Notes under the pieces: generated by a model
Told to the model about the DNA's origin: nothing
The model's database searches: none
What the model saw: only the letters and a program-made list of their open reading frames with translations
In this document: positions 54,577-64,000 of the stretch, in pieces
How positions within the stretch are numbered: the stretch's first letter is position 1
Layout of the letters: every line of letters begins with the position of its first letter
Position numbers and translations under genes: made by a program
Assembly: GCA_025766275.1 (NCBI GenBank)
Contig: JAFKAC010000098.1
Span: forward strand, 141,470-205,469
Length of the DNA: 64,000 nucleotides
Source of the DNA: Lactarius indigo
Taxonomy: Eukaryota > Basidiomycota > Agaricomycetes > Russulales > Russulaceae
Direction of reading: 5' to 3'

Positions 54577-55643
54577 GCCAGCAGATGACCCGGCGGATGA
54601 CCCGGCGGATGAGCCTGCAGATGGCTCCGCGGACGAGCCTGCGGACGATCCCACAGATGATCCTGGGGATGGCTCAACTCATCCATCCAGACCAGAGTCG
54701 TCCCTCGCAAGTGCAACGCTTCCCGACAAGGGAAAGGCTCGAGCTGATCCACCACCATCTGAGCCTTCGAAGCATCCGTATGGCCTGCGGAACAAGAAGC
54801 GGCCTGCTCCGGCGAGCCCCGATGAACCAACTGTGGAGTCAGAGGAAACAACCCCTCGGAAGTCCGGCAAGTCGCAAGTTGAGGTGGTTATTTCATCCCC
54901 TCCTCGTGCTAAACAGCGCCCACGTCTTGAAGAGGACAGTACAGTTGAGGCCACGGGTCTGGTGAGCATTGTGGACTTATTCTATTTTTATTGGTTACTA
55001 TATTCGCTGCAGGATATGTGTGGCCCATGCATAACTCGCAAAGCAAAGGCGTGCAAGCCACAGGCCAATGTGAAGCGCCTGACGTCCGCTTGCGTCGCCT
55101 GTGCGACTCTACACAAGACCTGCAGTCCGCCTGCATCCTGGGGCATCAGGCCGCATTGGATGGGGGACGCCCGATCCGCCTCGTCCGTACGCACGCAAAC
55201 CCCGAGTAAGTCCGGTATATTTCCGAACGCGAATGTGCCAGAGATATCACTTATAATATCTAGGCATTCTTGTGGATGCGCAAATTGAAGCTCTTGCGCA
55301 ACGGGTGGACGAACTGTCCAGCGAAATACGTGATTTGAAGAAGGACCAGGCCACATCGATGGAGGAGAACCGTCGTGGACGACGTCGAACGAACCAGAAG
55401 TTGCAGGACGCTCTCCTCATGCTGGGAGTGCTCTTGGAGAAGCAGGGGGTCGATTCTTCCTCTATCCCCGGCATCGGACAGCCCGCTTCTAGCACCACTA
55501 ATTCCCCTGGCCTCCAGGCCACATCTTCGCCAGGAATCCCCTTATCTTTACTCAAACTTTCAGATGCGCGTTCAAATGCATCATCGAAAACTTCAAGCGT
55601 CGTTTCAGAGCCCCGCCAAGTGATGGGTATATTATTCTTATAG
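54569..55643 (+). CDS. KDZ-element gene K3b: cysteine-cluster, coiled-coil protein (321 aa)
   Basis: Exons 54569-54961, 55013-55205 and 55264-55643 add to 966 bases, an exact reading frame. The N-terminus is an acidic repeat of ADDPADEP type that comes from a degenerate GATGACCCGGCG repeat. A basic patch YGLRNKKRPAP follows and then a cysteine cluster at about residues 133-172 with spacing C-x2-C-x7-C-x12-C-x2-C-x6-C, resembling a zinc-binding knuckle pair. A long coiled coil (about 195-260) and a Ser/Pro tail end the protein. A DNA-binding partner of the transposase is possible, by inference only. Confidence 0.65.
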
Positions 55644-56504
55644 CGGATGTCCCGCTCTGACATGCGTTTCAAGTGGATCGATTGGGTGGGAGTGCCCCTG
55701 CCTCCAAGGCCGCATCCGTCACCTCTCGCCATTCCGTGGCCTCACACCATTCCTCTGCGGGTGGGCCGCTGCGCCAACCATCAGGTGAGTAGTTTGTGTT
55801 TCTTGGCTGTTTCATGCACACCTAACGTATGTTTCAAGTTGCGCGTTCAGGTGGGAGTGCTGCATCACGCAGGCCATCGCCGGAGATCCCCCCCACACAG
55901 TAAATAATCGAATATGCGTTTTAGGACAATTTGTAATCACGTAGTCGGACTTCCCTATTTGAATGAATCGGTACATGTGACGTGTGTGCAATCAGTTTCA
56001 TGTGATCCATCTGTCATTTGCTTCATGTGACCCATCTGTAACATGTGACGTTGTACATCATATGACTTGATTCCCATATGTGGGATTCTGCAAAGCTGAG
56101 TGGCATGCGACTTAATACATCGGACCATCCGGAATAAACCCGACTCACACCCTAAATACATCTCCATTAAGTGGTCGGCACATTGCAAAGGCGGGATACA
56201 TGGCTGAATATCTCTGTAGTAAAGCTGGCAGGTTGTATCACATATGCCTTCTATAGATCATATCAAATATGCATGTGTTTAGAGTATTGTATGTCTAGTA
56301 TTATTCCTTCGCCATTTATATGTGACATTGAAACAGCGGACCGTCCGACATTCATGCCATGTCATATATTGAGGTGTAGTCTAACAATTACCATAGATCC
56401 TCAGGCAGCGTTTCATGTATCTTCAGCAAGGCCAAACCTGTTTCACATGTCCATGGTATTTATATTGCTTCAGGTTTAGCTACTCTATTGCTCTACTACC
56501 AATC
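55644..56504. other. KDZ internal spacer without a clear gene
   Basis: A GCGGATGTCCCGC motif sits at 55643-55655. Open stretches near 55650-55900 (MRFKWIDWVGVPLPPRPHP) might be a further 3' exon, but I found no matching donor. Another GCGGANNTCCG motif is at 56336-56348. Confidence 0.35.
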
Positions 56505-57117
56505 ATGCAGTCTCACACATCCAAAGGCAAACTTGTATCATCCACATCAAAGCCCTCCCGGTACACCAGCACCATTCACGAACATAAGCGGATCTCCCGC
56601 TCCCCCCCTCTCCACACTCCCACCATGTTTTCCGATCCTGTGGACGACTCACCCTCTGATACACAATCATTTGATGAGGATGACATGTATGGCTCAGATG
56701 GTGATGTTGAAACCATCAGTCTGAAACCCCTGCTGGAACATGTTTCTGAGGAGCAAGAAACAAGTTCAATCAATCAATGTGTGGTATGTACCTGTCACCA
56801 TCAATTCTTCCTATTCCATCTTACCTTTCAAGGCGGATGTGCAACATCCTTTGGAGGAGCAGGAAAGCTCACTCAATGAATATGAGGTGTGTACCTGTCA
56901 TTGTCAATCCATTCCATCCATCTTACCTTTCAAGGTGGACATGGATATCATTTCCGACTCAGAGAATATACACAGGAGTGTGAATGACTTCTCCCTCATG
57001 GTAAGGGCACTGTGTGAGGCAGAAGGGATTGATGTTTCCAATATTTCACATGGAACAGAAGATAGCTGTATCATGATGATGGGTTGGATCATGCATCGGA
57101 GATGTCTTCGGAATTAG
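56505..57117 (+). CDS. KDZ-element gene K4: small acidic protein (171 aa) with duplicated exon-intron unit
   Basis: Exons 56505-56783, 56833-56886 and 56935-57117 total 516 bases in frame. The protein is Ser/Thr-rich then acidic (FDEDDMYGSDGDVE). The two introns are near copies (GTATGTACCTGTCA... and GTGTGTACCTGTCA..., both ending CTTACCTTTCAAG), 103 bp apart. The coding sequence before each is also similar, so one exon plus its intron was duplicated in tandem. No domain was recognised. Confidence 0.6.
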
Positions 57118-57363
57118 GAAATACTAATGATAGTTGATTAGAAGGTCCTCCATGATGTAGACTATTGTACTGTGGTCGTACTGTCTCATGTAGGGTTTCA
57201 CATTGGGACTGGTTTCAGATTTGAAGGTTGGACAACACCACTAGTGGATCAACCAGGTGTATAGATCATTGAGGATGCTCAGGTATATTTAAGAACGGAG
57301 ATAATCCATGTCACCCATTGACTTTCATTCACACCATCTTCATTCTATCCATTTCCATTCATC

Positions 57364-60300
57364 ATGCCTCCAAAGAATACCTTCACCATTCCCATGGGAG
57401 ATGTTGTTGAGGTTGTTAACCAGACACGGAAGACTAAGCGGGGACTCCGTACCACTGTAAAGGAAGTCCCTTTCCACTTAAAGAAGGGGAAGTCAGGTCA
57501 AGCTTCAATGTCTCAAACTGGAGTGGAGACCACTATGGAGACAGTACAGTCGCAGTCATCCAGGGACTCACCACATGGGATAGAGGAATCACATACCCTT
57601 CACCACATAGAGCCATATGAACCTGATTTGCAAGACTTTCAAGCAGAGGAATCCCAGCCCCAACAAAGTGTATGTCCACAAACCTCCTATGATCATTGTC
57701 GGACTTCTGATTATTCATAGACACCAATGAGCCAGTGGACAGACATGCGGAGCAGATACATCCACCTTTTGCTCGAGATGGAGGGTCTGACAAGTGCTCC
57801 AAATTGCTCTATGTGTACCAGTTCGATGCAGATCAAGTGCTCCGATTGTATTGGAGGAAAGTACTTCTGCAAGGAATGTTGCCTTCAAACACATATGCGA
57901 TCCCCATTCCATCGGGTGTCCCGCTGGACTGGCACACACTTTGCACCAATGTCATTAATGTCAATTGGATTTAAGCTCTGCTTTGGTCATGATGGGAGGC
58001 CATGTCCACTTACAGTGGAGGTATGAACATATCAGATATATGAATCCCACATATACTCATATATCCATAGGGACACCAAGCGTCAGATGGGACACAGCGC
58101 AGAAAGCGGACGTCCCGTCAGACTCGTTCTGCATCACTTGTATCTGTTGAGGAAGAGCAGGCTCATTCGGGAGGTCCGCAGCCTTCGTCACAAACTCTTG
58201 AAGATATGCCTGGGATTTCAGACACATTGTTTGACTTTGTGGGGATGTGTTGGATCCCTCTGAGGGAAACACACGACGCACTCGGACCACAATGTCGGGA
58301 AACCCGCTGATCACCGTTGTCAATCAAACAGGTGTCTTTGATATGGATGTACTCTTCTGCATATGCCCCAACGCTGGTGCCAATGATGAGCAACTACTCC
58401 AAGCTGGAATATTTCCTTCAACCTTCAAGCAGATTGAGACTGCATTCACCTTCTCAGTTCTGGATGACTTCTTGGCTGACAACCTGGAGTGCAAGACAAC
58501 TGCACAACAGTACTATTCTAAGCTTCAGAGCATCACCAATCGGATGTTCCCTGACCATGTCCCGGTGAGTATCAATGCTATCCTGATACTGCATAACATC
58601 TTATTGATGGAGACATATAGAACCTCTACAAACAGCTCTTGAGGGCATCCCGACAATGGAGGGACTTGAAGAATAGGATTGAAAGCGGTTTGGGACATCA
58701 GCACACAGGGACATCCGCTAATGAAGGGTCCATGGCCATATTCTGTCCAGCCTGTCCACAGCCAGGCATCAATCTACCAGATGATTGGAGGACCAGATAT
58801 AATGATAAGCCGTATGTATTCATTGAGAACATGTCAAATATCTCAGTATTGACTTGCTCGAAGGAATCAACTCATCCGAACCTTCATAATGGATGGCAAC
58901 TTCTCAGCAGAGCACATGAGGTGTAGGACAGGAGATACGGACGTTCCGCTATCAGCGGGGATGGCCTTCATGGCAAATCCCAATTCATATAAGGCTCATC
59001 TGCATAGTGGGCAAGAGATTTCCCAGGTATGTCAGATACTATTGACAGTGACTGTTGTCTTATAGTCTCATAGCCCAGCACATGTAACACATACAGGGCC
59101 ATTGAACAGGCCAATTCAAGTCGTCCACACCTTGATGTTACAGGCATCGGAGCAACCGCATGCTGTCATGGATTCTTTGTCCCTACATCTGTAGTTGACT
59201 TCCAGAAGGGAGAGAGGTATGTCCGACGCATTAAGCACCCTAAGTATGGAATTGATAATTGATGTATGTTTGATGTCAGGCAAATCAATATGGACTATAG
59301 CCTTTGCAAGGCCCTTTCCTACAATATGGGGGACATCCCTGTGGCCTTGGTCATGTATGATATCATGTGCCAATATGGTGTTCACTTCAAGGAAAGGGTG
59401 GAGAAGAGCCCGGAGTTATCTCTGTCTAGCTCATTGCAACTTCGCACTGGGATTGGCCTCTTTCATATCCATGGCCATCAAGATTCATGCTTACCCCGCT
59501 TTTCCCCAAGCTATATCCCTGGAGCGAAGCAGGTGGATGGAGAGATCATTGAGACATTGTGGGCACCACTCAATAACATCTCACGGAGCATCCGTGGGAT
59601 GTCCCTTGCCCATCGCCAGGAGGTATTGGATGCACATATGAACCATTCCAATTGGAAGAAGATGGTCCGCATTGGTCCGTTTAATCCGTATCTATAATCC
59701 ATTTGATTCTAATATAATAATGTTCCAGTTCCATCACTTCTGAAGCGGTGGAAACGGATGGATAATGGTATAGATCTCAGTGCTGAGATATTAGACACTC
59801 TCAATGCAAGGTTCAAGAAGAAGACTAAACGATGGCTTAAGGCAGAAAGTCATGCTCAATCAAACAGGCATGAAGACCCCACTTTAATGGACATATATGA
59901 TACAGTGACATCCAAAGGTATTGTGACCTGACAAATCCTATGTATTCTATACTAATGTCTATCATTAGCTCCCTCTCGTGCAGAGATTCAGCAGCAGCTG
60001 ATTTCGGAGGAGAGCGGAGATATTACCGCTCATGGTCAAACATCTTGGATTGCATGTGGGATAAAGATCCAGGAGTTGCAGTGAGTCCATCCAATGACCC
60101 ATTTGACTGTTGGTTAACATCCACTCTGTAAAGGCTTGCTATCAGATATCAACTCCGAGCACATGGTCTGAAGATCAACACTGAGGAGGCTCAAGTCATT
60201 GAAAACAAGCGGAGTCGCCTTCAGAAGCTCATTGACATATTTGAGCACCAGGGAGATTCCTTCCTACTCCACCAGCCGCTTGCAGATGATTCCTCAATAG

Positions 60301-61233
60301 TGCCTTTGGGTGACTATGAGGAATATGACCATATGGATGATCTTGGAGATCCTGAAGATACAGATGATGATCATTCAGCCCATGCCTCCATCCGTCCTAC
60401 TCCGCAAGCACTGGATGGATCTGGGATGGATGCAACTAATCCTGAGGACTTTCCGGTCCTCCTCCCATCTTCCCTTGGATGGGAATGGTGTGTTAGGCAT
60501 GGTTTCCAATCCCTTGCTGGAAAGGAGGTACAGCTACGCCATGCTCAAGCTAGTGAATCCATTCATGGAATCCGCCTCGCTCTTGGATTTAAATCCGCTC
60601 TGTTCCGCACTCAGGTACGACCTGCTCACACACAACAGACAAAGACCCGCGCCTGGAATGCCATACACAGTGTTGACACTAATGTCCGTGAGCATGCGCG
60701 CATATATAGCATGGCACGGGATGCCTATAGGAAGCTCCGCAAAGCTGCACCCATTCCACAGGACCTCCCGAAGCTCCATTCAAAGGATCTCCGTGTAGCA
60801 ACATTGGTCCTTGGATCACAACAAGTAGGACAGCGGAATACACAACAATCCTGGATCTGGGGCTTTGGCAATACCACTGAAGATGATGGAACATGGATGG
60901 ATGATTGTATGTGCTCCATTGAATTCTATATTCATGTGCTCATATATTCATACAGTTGAAAGGGTTCACTGGCTCCGTGCAAGGGCACAGTTTGAGCGGT
61001 GGTCAGAGGAACAAGACAGCATCCATAATGAAGCTAAATGGATCCCAGCATACTTCCATTCCAAAGCAGAGACATGGAAGAAACTCATGATCATTGCTGC
61101 ACAAGGTTCATTAAAGGGGCATCAAGCATATGCATCATACCAGATGCATGCATGGGAGGGACTTTCCAGAAGCTCTGTGAAGGCTCTTACTCCGATTACT
61201 GATGCTCCATTGAAGCACTGTAAGATGAAATGA
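57364..61233 (+). CDS. KDZ transposase with CxC2-like cysteine cluster
   Basis: Exons 57364-57669, 57721-58020, 58071-58564, 58621-58811, 58864-59026, 59074-59216, 59280-59674, 59729-59917, 59969-60080, 60134-60906 and 60956-61233. Phases agree throughout except inside exon 3, where a four-G run at 58241-58244 leaves the total (3344) one base short of a frame. The CxC2-like cluster (about residues 130-320) has CSMC, CSDC, FCKECC, H...PFH and FCIC pairs and the family's QLLQAGIFPST..TAFTFSVLDDF block. A CPACPQPGINLP stretch follows near 405. The KDZ core holds MDGNFSAEH, TGIGATACCHGFF, VVDFQKGERQ, the YDIMCQY aspartate near 558, an LFHIHGHQ histidine pair and DGEIIETLW near 618, probably the DDE-type RNase H-like centre. 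A long helical C-terminus follows. It should cut and paste this element. Confidence 0.9.
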
Positions 61234-61689
61234 GATTGCTTGTCCTGATTCATGTATTCCTCCTATAGTACATATCAATTGACATAAGTGTTTGGTTCTT
61301 GCAAATGAAATGAATGGCTTTTCTCGAACCCCCCGATCCCCTCTCATATATATCCATTTGCCTGTGACAGGAATTAAGCGGAGGTCCGCTTTTGGGCAAT
61401 GCTGTTGGACTATCATTACAGCGGATTTCCCGACATGTATATTCTGAGTATGAACTATTAGTTATTAGCTATTTCCCCCAACACCGATCATCTATCATTA
61501 TATATTGACTTGCGATCAGATGTTCATTACTTGTCCAATATAATTGTAGTTGTCTGATATGTATGCAATTTGCTGTACATATCTCAACAGGTGATCAATG
61601 ATCACACACCTAAACAGTGCTCACCCAGTCAAATATTTGAGTTCAAGAGCATCTCTGGATACCCTACATTATCATGGAACTATCCGCAT

Positions 61690-61844
61690 GGATTTCCGAT
61701 TATCTCCGACCCAGCCGGCGTCGGCTGGACTATCAATTATGGCGGAATCTCCGCCGTCGGCCGGCGCCGGCTGAGTATGAACTATTAAAGAATCTCACCG
61801 TCGGTTGGGGTATCAATTACATAAGCCATCGCTATCCATTGGCT
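61690..61844. repeat. KDZ right terminal inverted repeat
   Basis: Reverse complement of 48876-49030, including GGCGGA-ATC-TCCGCC at 61741-61755. Between the transposase stop (61233) and this repeat there is no gene; two tight palindromic motifs, GCGGAGGTCCGC (61379-61390) and GCGGATTTCCCG (61421-61432), lie there. Confidence 0.95.
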
Positions 61845-61851
61845 GGGGTAC

Positions 61852-63712
61852 TTCTTGAACCGCCCTGGTAGCGACTTCTGCTTCTTGTTGATGATAGTCG
61901 GTATCAATATACCGACTGGTCGATGCTTGGGGTTGATAGCCCCCTCGTGGCTGCCTGCAATCACGGGCCATATGTCCGTCCTTCCCACAATTGTAGCAGG
62001 TAACTGGCCTTTGATTGTTACGTCCTCCTCCTCTTTGGAGGAATCCTCCCCTTGGTCGATATGGGGGACGAGGAGCGAGTATGTCTTCGGCTCCTGCGAG
62101 TCGCCCTTGAATTCGATCTGCCGAGGTGTCCATTGCGTTTGGGTCTCGGGGTAGGTTTCGCGGTTGCCAAGAACTTCTTGGCGGTCCCTGCCATTGGCGT
62201 TGTTGTCGTGGTCTTCCCTGTCCTTGTCCTTGAGGGACTCCCTTGTTTAATACCGCTTTAAGATGGAGGTATTGTTGTTGATGGGTAGTGGCTGCTTCTT
62301 TCCATTCGCGGTAGTTGCGAGGGTTGTCGAGGGTGTAGACCTTCTCGTATAGGTCTTTTGGTAATCCACTTGCAAATAAGTCGAGTGTTTGTGGATCGTC
62401 GAGTCTGTACTGGGCCGGCGTATTAACTGTTCGAATTGGGTGCAGTACTCATCTAAGTTGCTCCTGATCATCTTTACTCCCTTCTTGAGCTCGTATTGAG
62501 CTTGCTCTTGTTCCATCGTATTTCGGAAGCGCTGCATGAAGCTGCGCGTGACTTCGTTCCATAATCCTTCGCTGGTACGGGGTATCCCGGCTTGTATCTG
62601 GCCGTTGAGCCAGGTAAGCATAGCCAATACCCATTCACTAACGTTGACGCCTTTGATATAAGAGAGAAAGAGTAGGCGCGTCGGTATGGGGTTGCCATGA
62701 TGCCTTCATCGGTATTCATGCCCCAGTACACGTGCCACTGAGTGAGGAATGCTTCGACTTTGGCGCGTTCTCCGTCGAATACTGTAGGCGCTTCACCAGC
62801 TAATTTGTTACTTGGAGGGGAACAATAGGACCTGCACCTGGTAATCCTCCTCCCGGAGGTCCTCCTCCTGGTGGTCCTCCTGGAAATCCTCCAGGGAACC
62901 CTTCAAACACAGGTCCTCTTGACGGGGTCCTCCTCCTCCTCCCGGTAAGTCGTTAGGAGGTCCGCCTCCTCCACTGGAGGGTCAGCTACATCTGGTCCAA
63001 TGGCGCGATGGATGGCTATGTCGTCGTTGGTCATGCGGTGACCGGTGTATGGATTGATGGGAGCTAGATTAGCTCACGATTCTTCTGCAATGCGTCTCTG
63101 TTCTTCTAGGACTATCTGATCTCTTGCTTCGGTAGTGAGCTGCAGCTCTTCTTGCGTGATGGTGGCAGTTGCCATTGCGACTGCTGGACTACGAATGTGA
63201 ATTACTTCTGGTTCGGGTTGGTGAATAGTGAGGGACTCAGTTCGTCGTATAATGTGATCGCCAATTGCTCCTAGACTGGCGTCTTCTGCTGGTGTTGTTC
63301 CCCTACTTGGTGACTGACTTTCGGAGGCTTCTTCTCCGCTAATCCCTTTGTCTGTGTGTTCTTGTGCTTGTCCGTCTATAGGACCGTAATCTGCGCGGCT
63401 ATTGAGTTCTCGCGCGTCAATATCGCAGTTGTAGTTTCTTCCAGCTGGTCGTACGATGTCCCAGCGGTGATCTATGGGGTTCCAAGTAACCTCGGTCCAA
63501 CAGAGGTGTTCGAATTGAACTCAATGGTCGGAAACAGTTAGGACCGTTAAATTCTACAAAATACCCGGTATCTTCTCCCCGTTCTCTCCACTGAGCTGCT
63601 CCTAGGAATCTTGTTGGTACGTTGCGATCTCCTCGTCGTTCAATATGATAGGGACGGAAGGACGTCCACTGGTCTCTGGTCGAGTACGCCACGATGAGGA
63701 TCTTGGTCTTAA
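61852..63712 (-). pseudogene. GyD gag, frameshifted and cut by the KDZ element
   Basis: Reads from the 5' LTR edge leftwards: the N-terminal domain (63700-63400; STRDQWTSFRPYHIE), acidic linker, Gly/Pro-rich stretch near 62830-62960, capsid, then the zinc knuckle CYNCGKDGHMARDC near 61955-61995. Compared with GyC it has one-base deletions near 62412-62420 and 62661-62680 that break the capsid, plus changes in the Gly/Pro region. The frame is cut after the knuckle by the KDZ insertion; the end of gag lies at 48790-48868. A self-primer site AAGACCAAGAT is the complement of 63700-63710. Confidence 0.85.
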
Positions 63713-64000
63713 TGTTACGCTCCACCGGCGTTAGTCCGACTTGGACTCGAGAAAGGCGTAATCGACTTAGCGGGTTTAGGCGAATGGGGATCACGTGTCA
63801 ACCCAACGCGAGGTGAACAGGGGCACACTGGCACACGCTGCACCTGAAGATAGAGAAGTCGGTTCCTTGGTGAACCGGAGTGGAGGCACACTTAGTCAGA
63901 GACTAAGGCAGACAAAAGACGAGGCAATTGGTGGATTGAAGAAGACCAAGATGGGGACTCCTGGTCTTCCGAGTTAACTACTTATACAGATACACGCGGG
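63713..64000 (-). repeat. GyD 5' LTR, partial
   Basis: Starts TGTTACGCTCC, same sequence as the start of 43449-43952, and is cut by the window edge after 288 bp, within the region corresponding to the GTATAAG box. Confidence 0.95.

Larger units (their letters stand above)
48876..61844. mobile_element. 13-kb KDZ-type DNA transposon nested in GyD
   Basis: Long inverted termini (48876-49030 and 61690-61844) bracket the element, and GGGGTAC is duplicated at 48869-48875 and 61845-61851. Removing the element and one repeat rejoins the GyD gag frame between its zinc knuckle and its end, as in GyC. Gene order: K1 (-), K2 (-), then K3a, K3b, K4 and the KDZ transposase (+), so the two groups diverge from about 53.8-54.0 kb. 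An 8-bp duplication is usual for the Zisupton branch; here 7 bp are certain and an eighth may have changed. Confidence 0.92.
43449..64000 (-). mobile_element. GyD: Ty3/gypsy family I element, split by a KDZ transposon, running off the window
   Basis: Left LTR 43449-43952 is the 3' LTR; the right LTR starts at 63713 and is cut by the window end. Gag lies at about 61852-63700 and pol at 43985-48789, separated by the KDZ element at 48876-61844. Without the insert the order and length match GyC. Gag and the pol tail carry frameshifts, while the central pol is intact. It cuts a BTB gene on its left. The left flank 5-mer is GCTGG; the right one cannot be seen. Confidence 0.93.

Noticed and set aside
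54569..54720. GATGACCCGGCG repeat as a separate minisatellite
   Set aside because: It is in frame within K3b and encodes the acidic ADDP repeat, so it is described there.
48876..61844. TET/JBP gene carried by the KDZ element, as in some fungal copies
   Set aside because: I looked for an HxD...H dioxygenase pattern in K1-K4 and did not see one.
23042..64000. GyC and GyD as arms of one large inverted duplication
   Set aside because: Each has its own LTR pair, lesions and flanks, and they are interrupted by different elements; they are two insertions in opposite directions.

Overview
This is eukaryotic DNA from a filamentous fungus, most likely a basidiomycete of the Agaricomycetes. The grounds are short (44-63 bp) GTRNGT...YAG introns, a KDZ DNA transposase with its CxC2 cysteine cluster, chromodomain Ty3/gypsy retrotransposons and a BTB/POZ gene of the fungal type. 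No bacterial operon, RNA gene or CRISPR array was seen. Nearly the whole window is transposable element, much of it nested.

Layout. 1-1934: a minus-strand intron-containing host-like gene with a ParB/sulfiredoxin-like motif; a palindromic minisatellite (1-340) lies beyond its last visible donor site. 2035-4026: no convincing gene. 4027-4458: gag relic of Ty1/copia type. 4459-14291: decayed gypsy GyF, whose LTR holds a solo LTR that itself holds two more solo LTRs, and whose body is split by the complete element GyA (6949-14059, minus). 14292-14799: another solo LTR. 14893-18765: gypsy relic GyG. 18770-21743: unassigned, with one unrecognised relic ORF. 21732-43064: old plus-strand relic GyE, split by complete GyC (23042-38714, plus), whose gag is split by the very young complete GyB (24712-32575, plus). 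43065-43448: BTB gene fragment cut by GyD (43449 to beyond the right edge, minus). GyD is split between gag and pol by a 13-kb KDZ DNA transposon (48876-61844) with about 155-bp inverted termini, a 7-bp target duplication and six genes or gene-like loci.

Three gypsy families appear. Family I is GyC, GyD, GyF and solo LTRs; family II is GyB; family III is GyA and GyE. All encode protease, RT (YMDD), RNase H, integrase and chromodomain, plus an unusual long C-terminal extension. Each has a 10-11 nt sequence just after the 5' LTR that is the exact complement of a sequence 30-35 bp after the LTR TATA box, as expected for Tf1/sushi-type self-priming. Families I and II separate gag and pol by a -1 frame change at GGGTTTT or GGATTTT. 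GyA has one frame interrupted by TGA codons. LTR pair differences in GyB and GyC are all CpG transitions, which suggests methylation-driven decay.

The KDZ element is the most unusual object. Besides an 11-exon transposase it carries a 10-exon, 493-residue gene that still reads cleanly, two or three coiled-coil or cysteine-cluster genes, and a repeated half-palindrome (GCGGANNTCCCGC) scattered over its whole length and in its termini.
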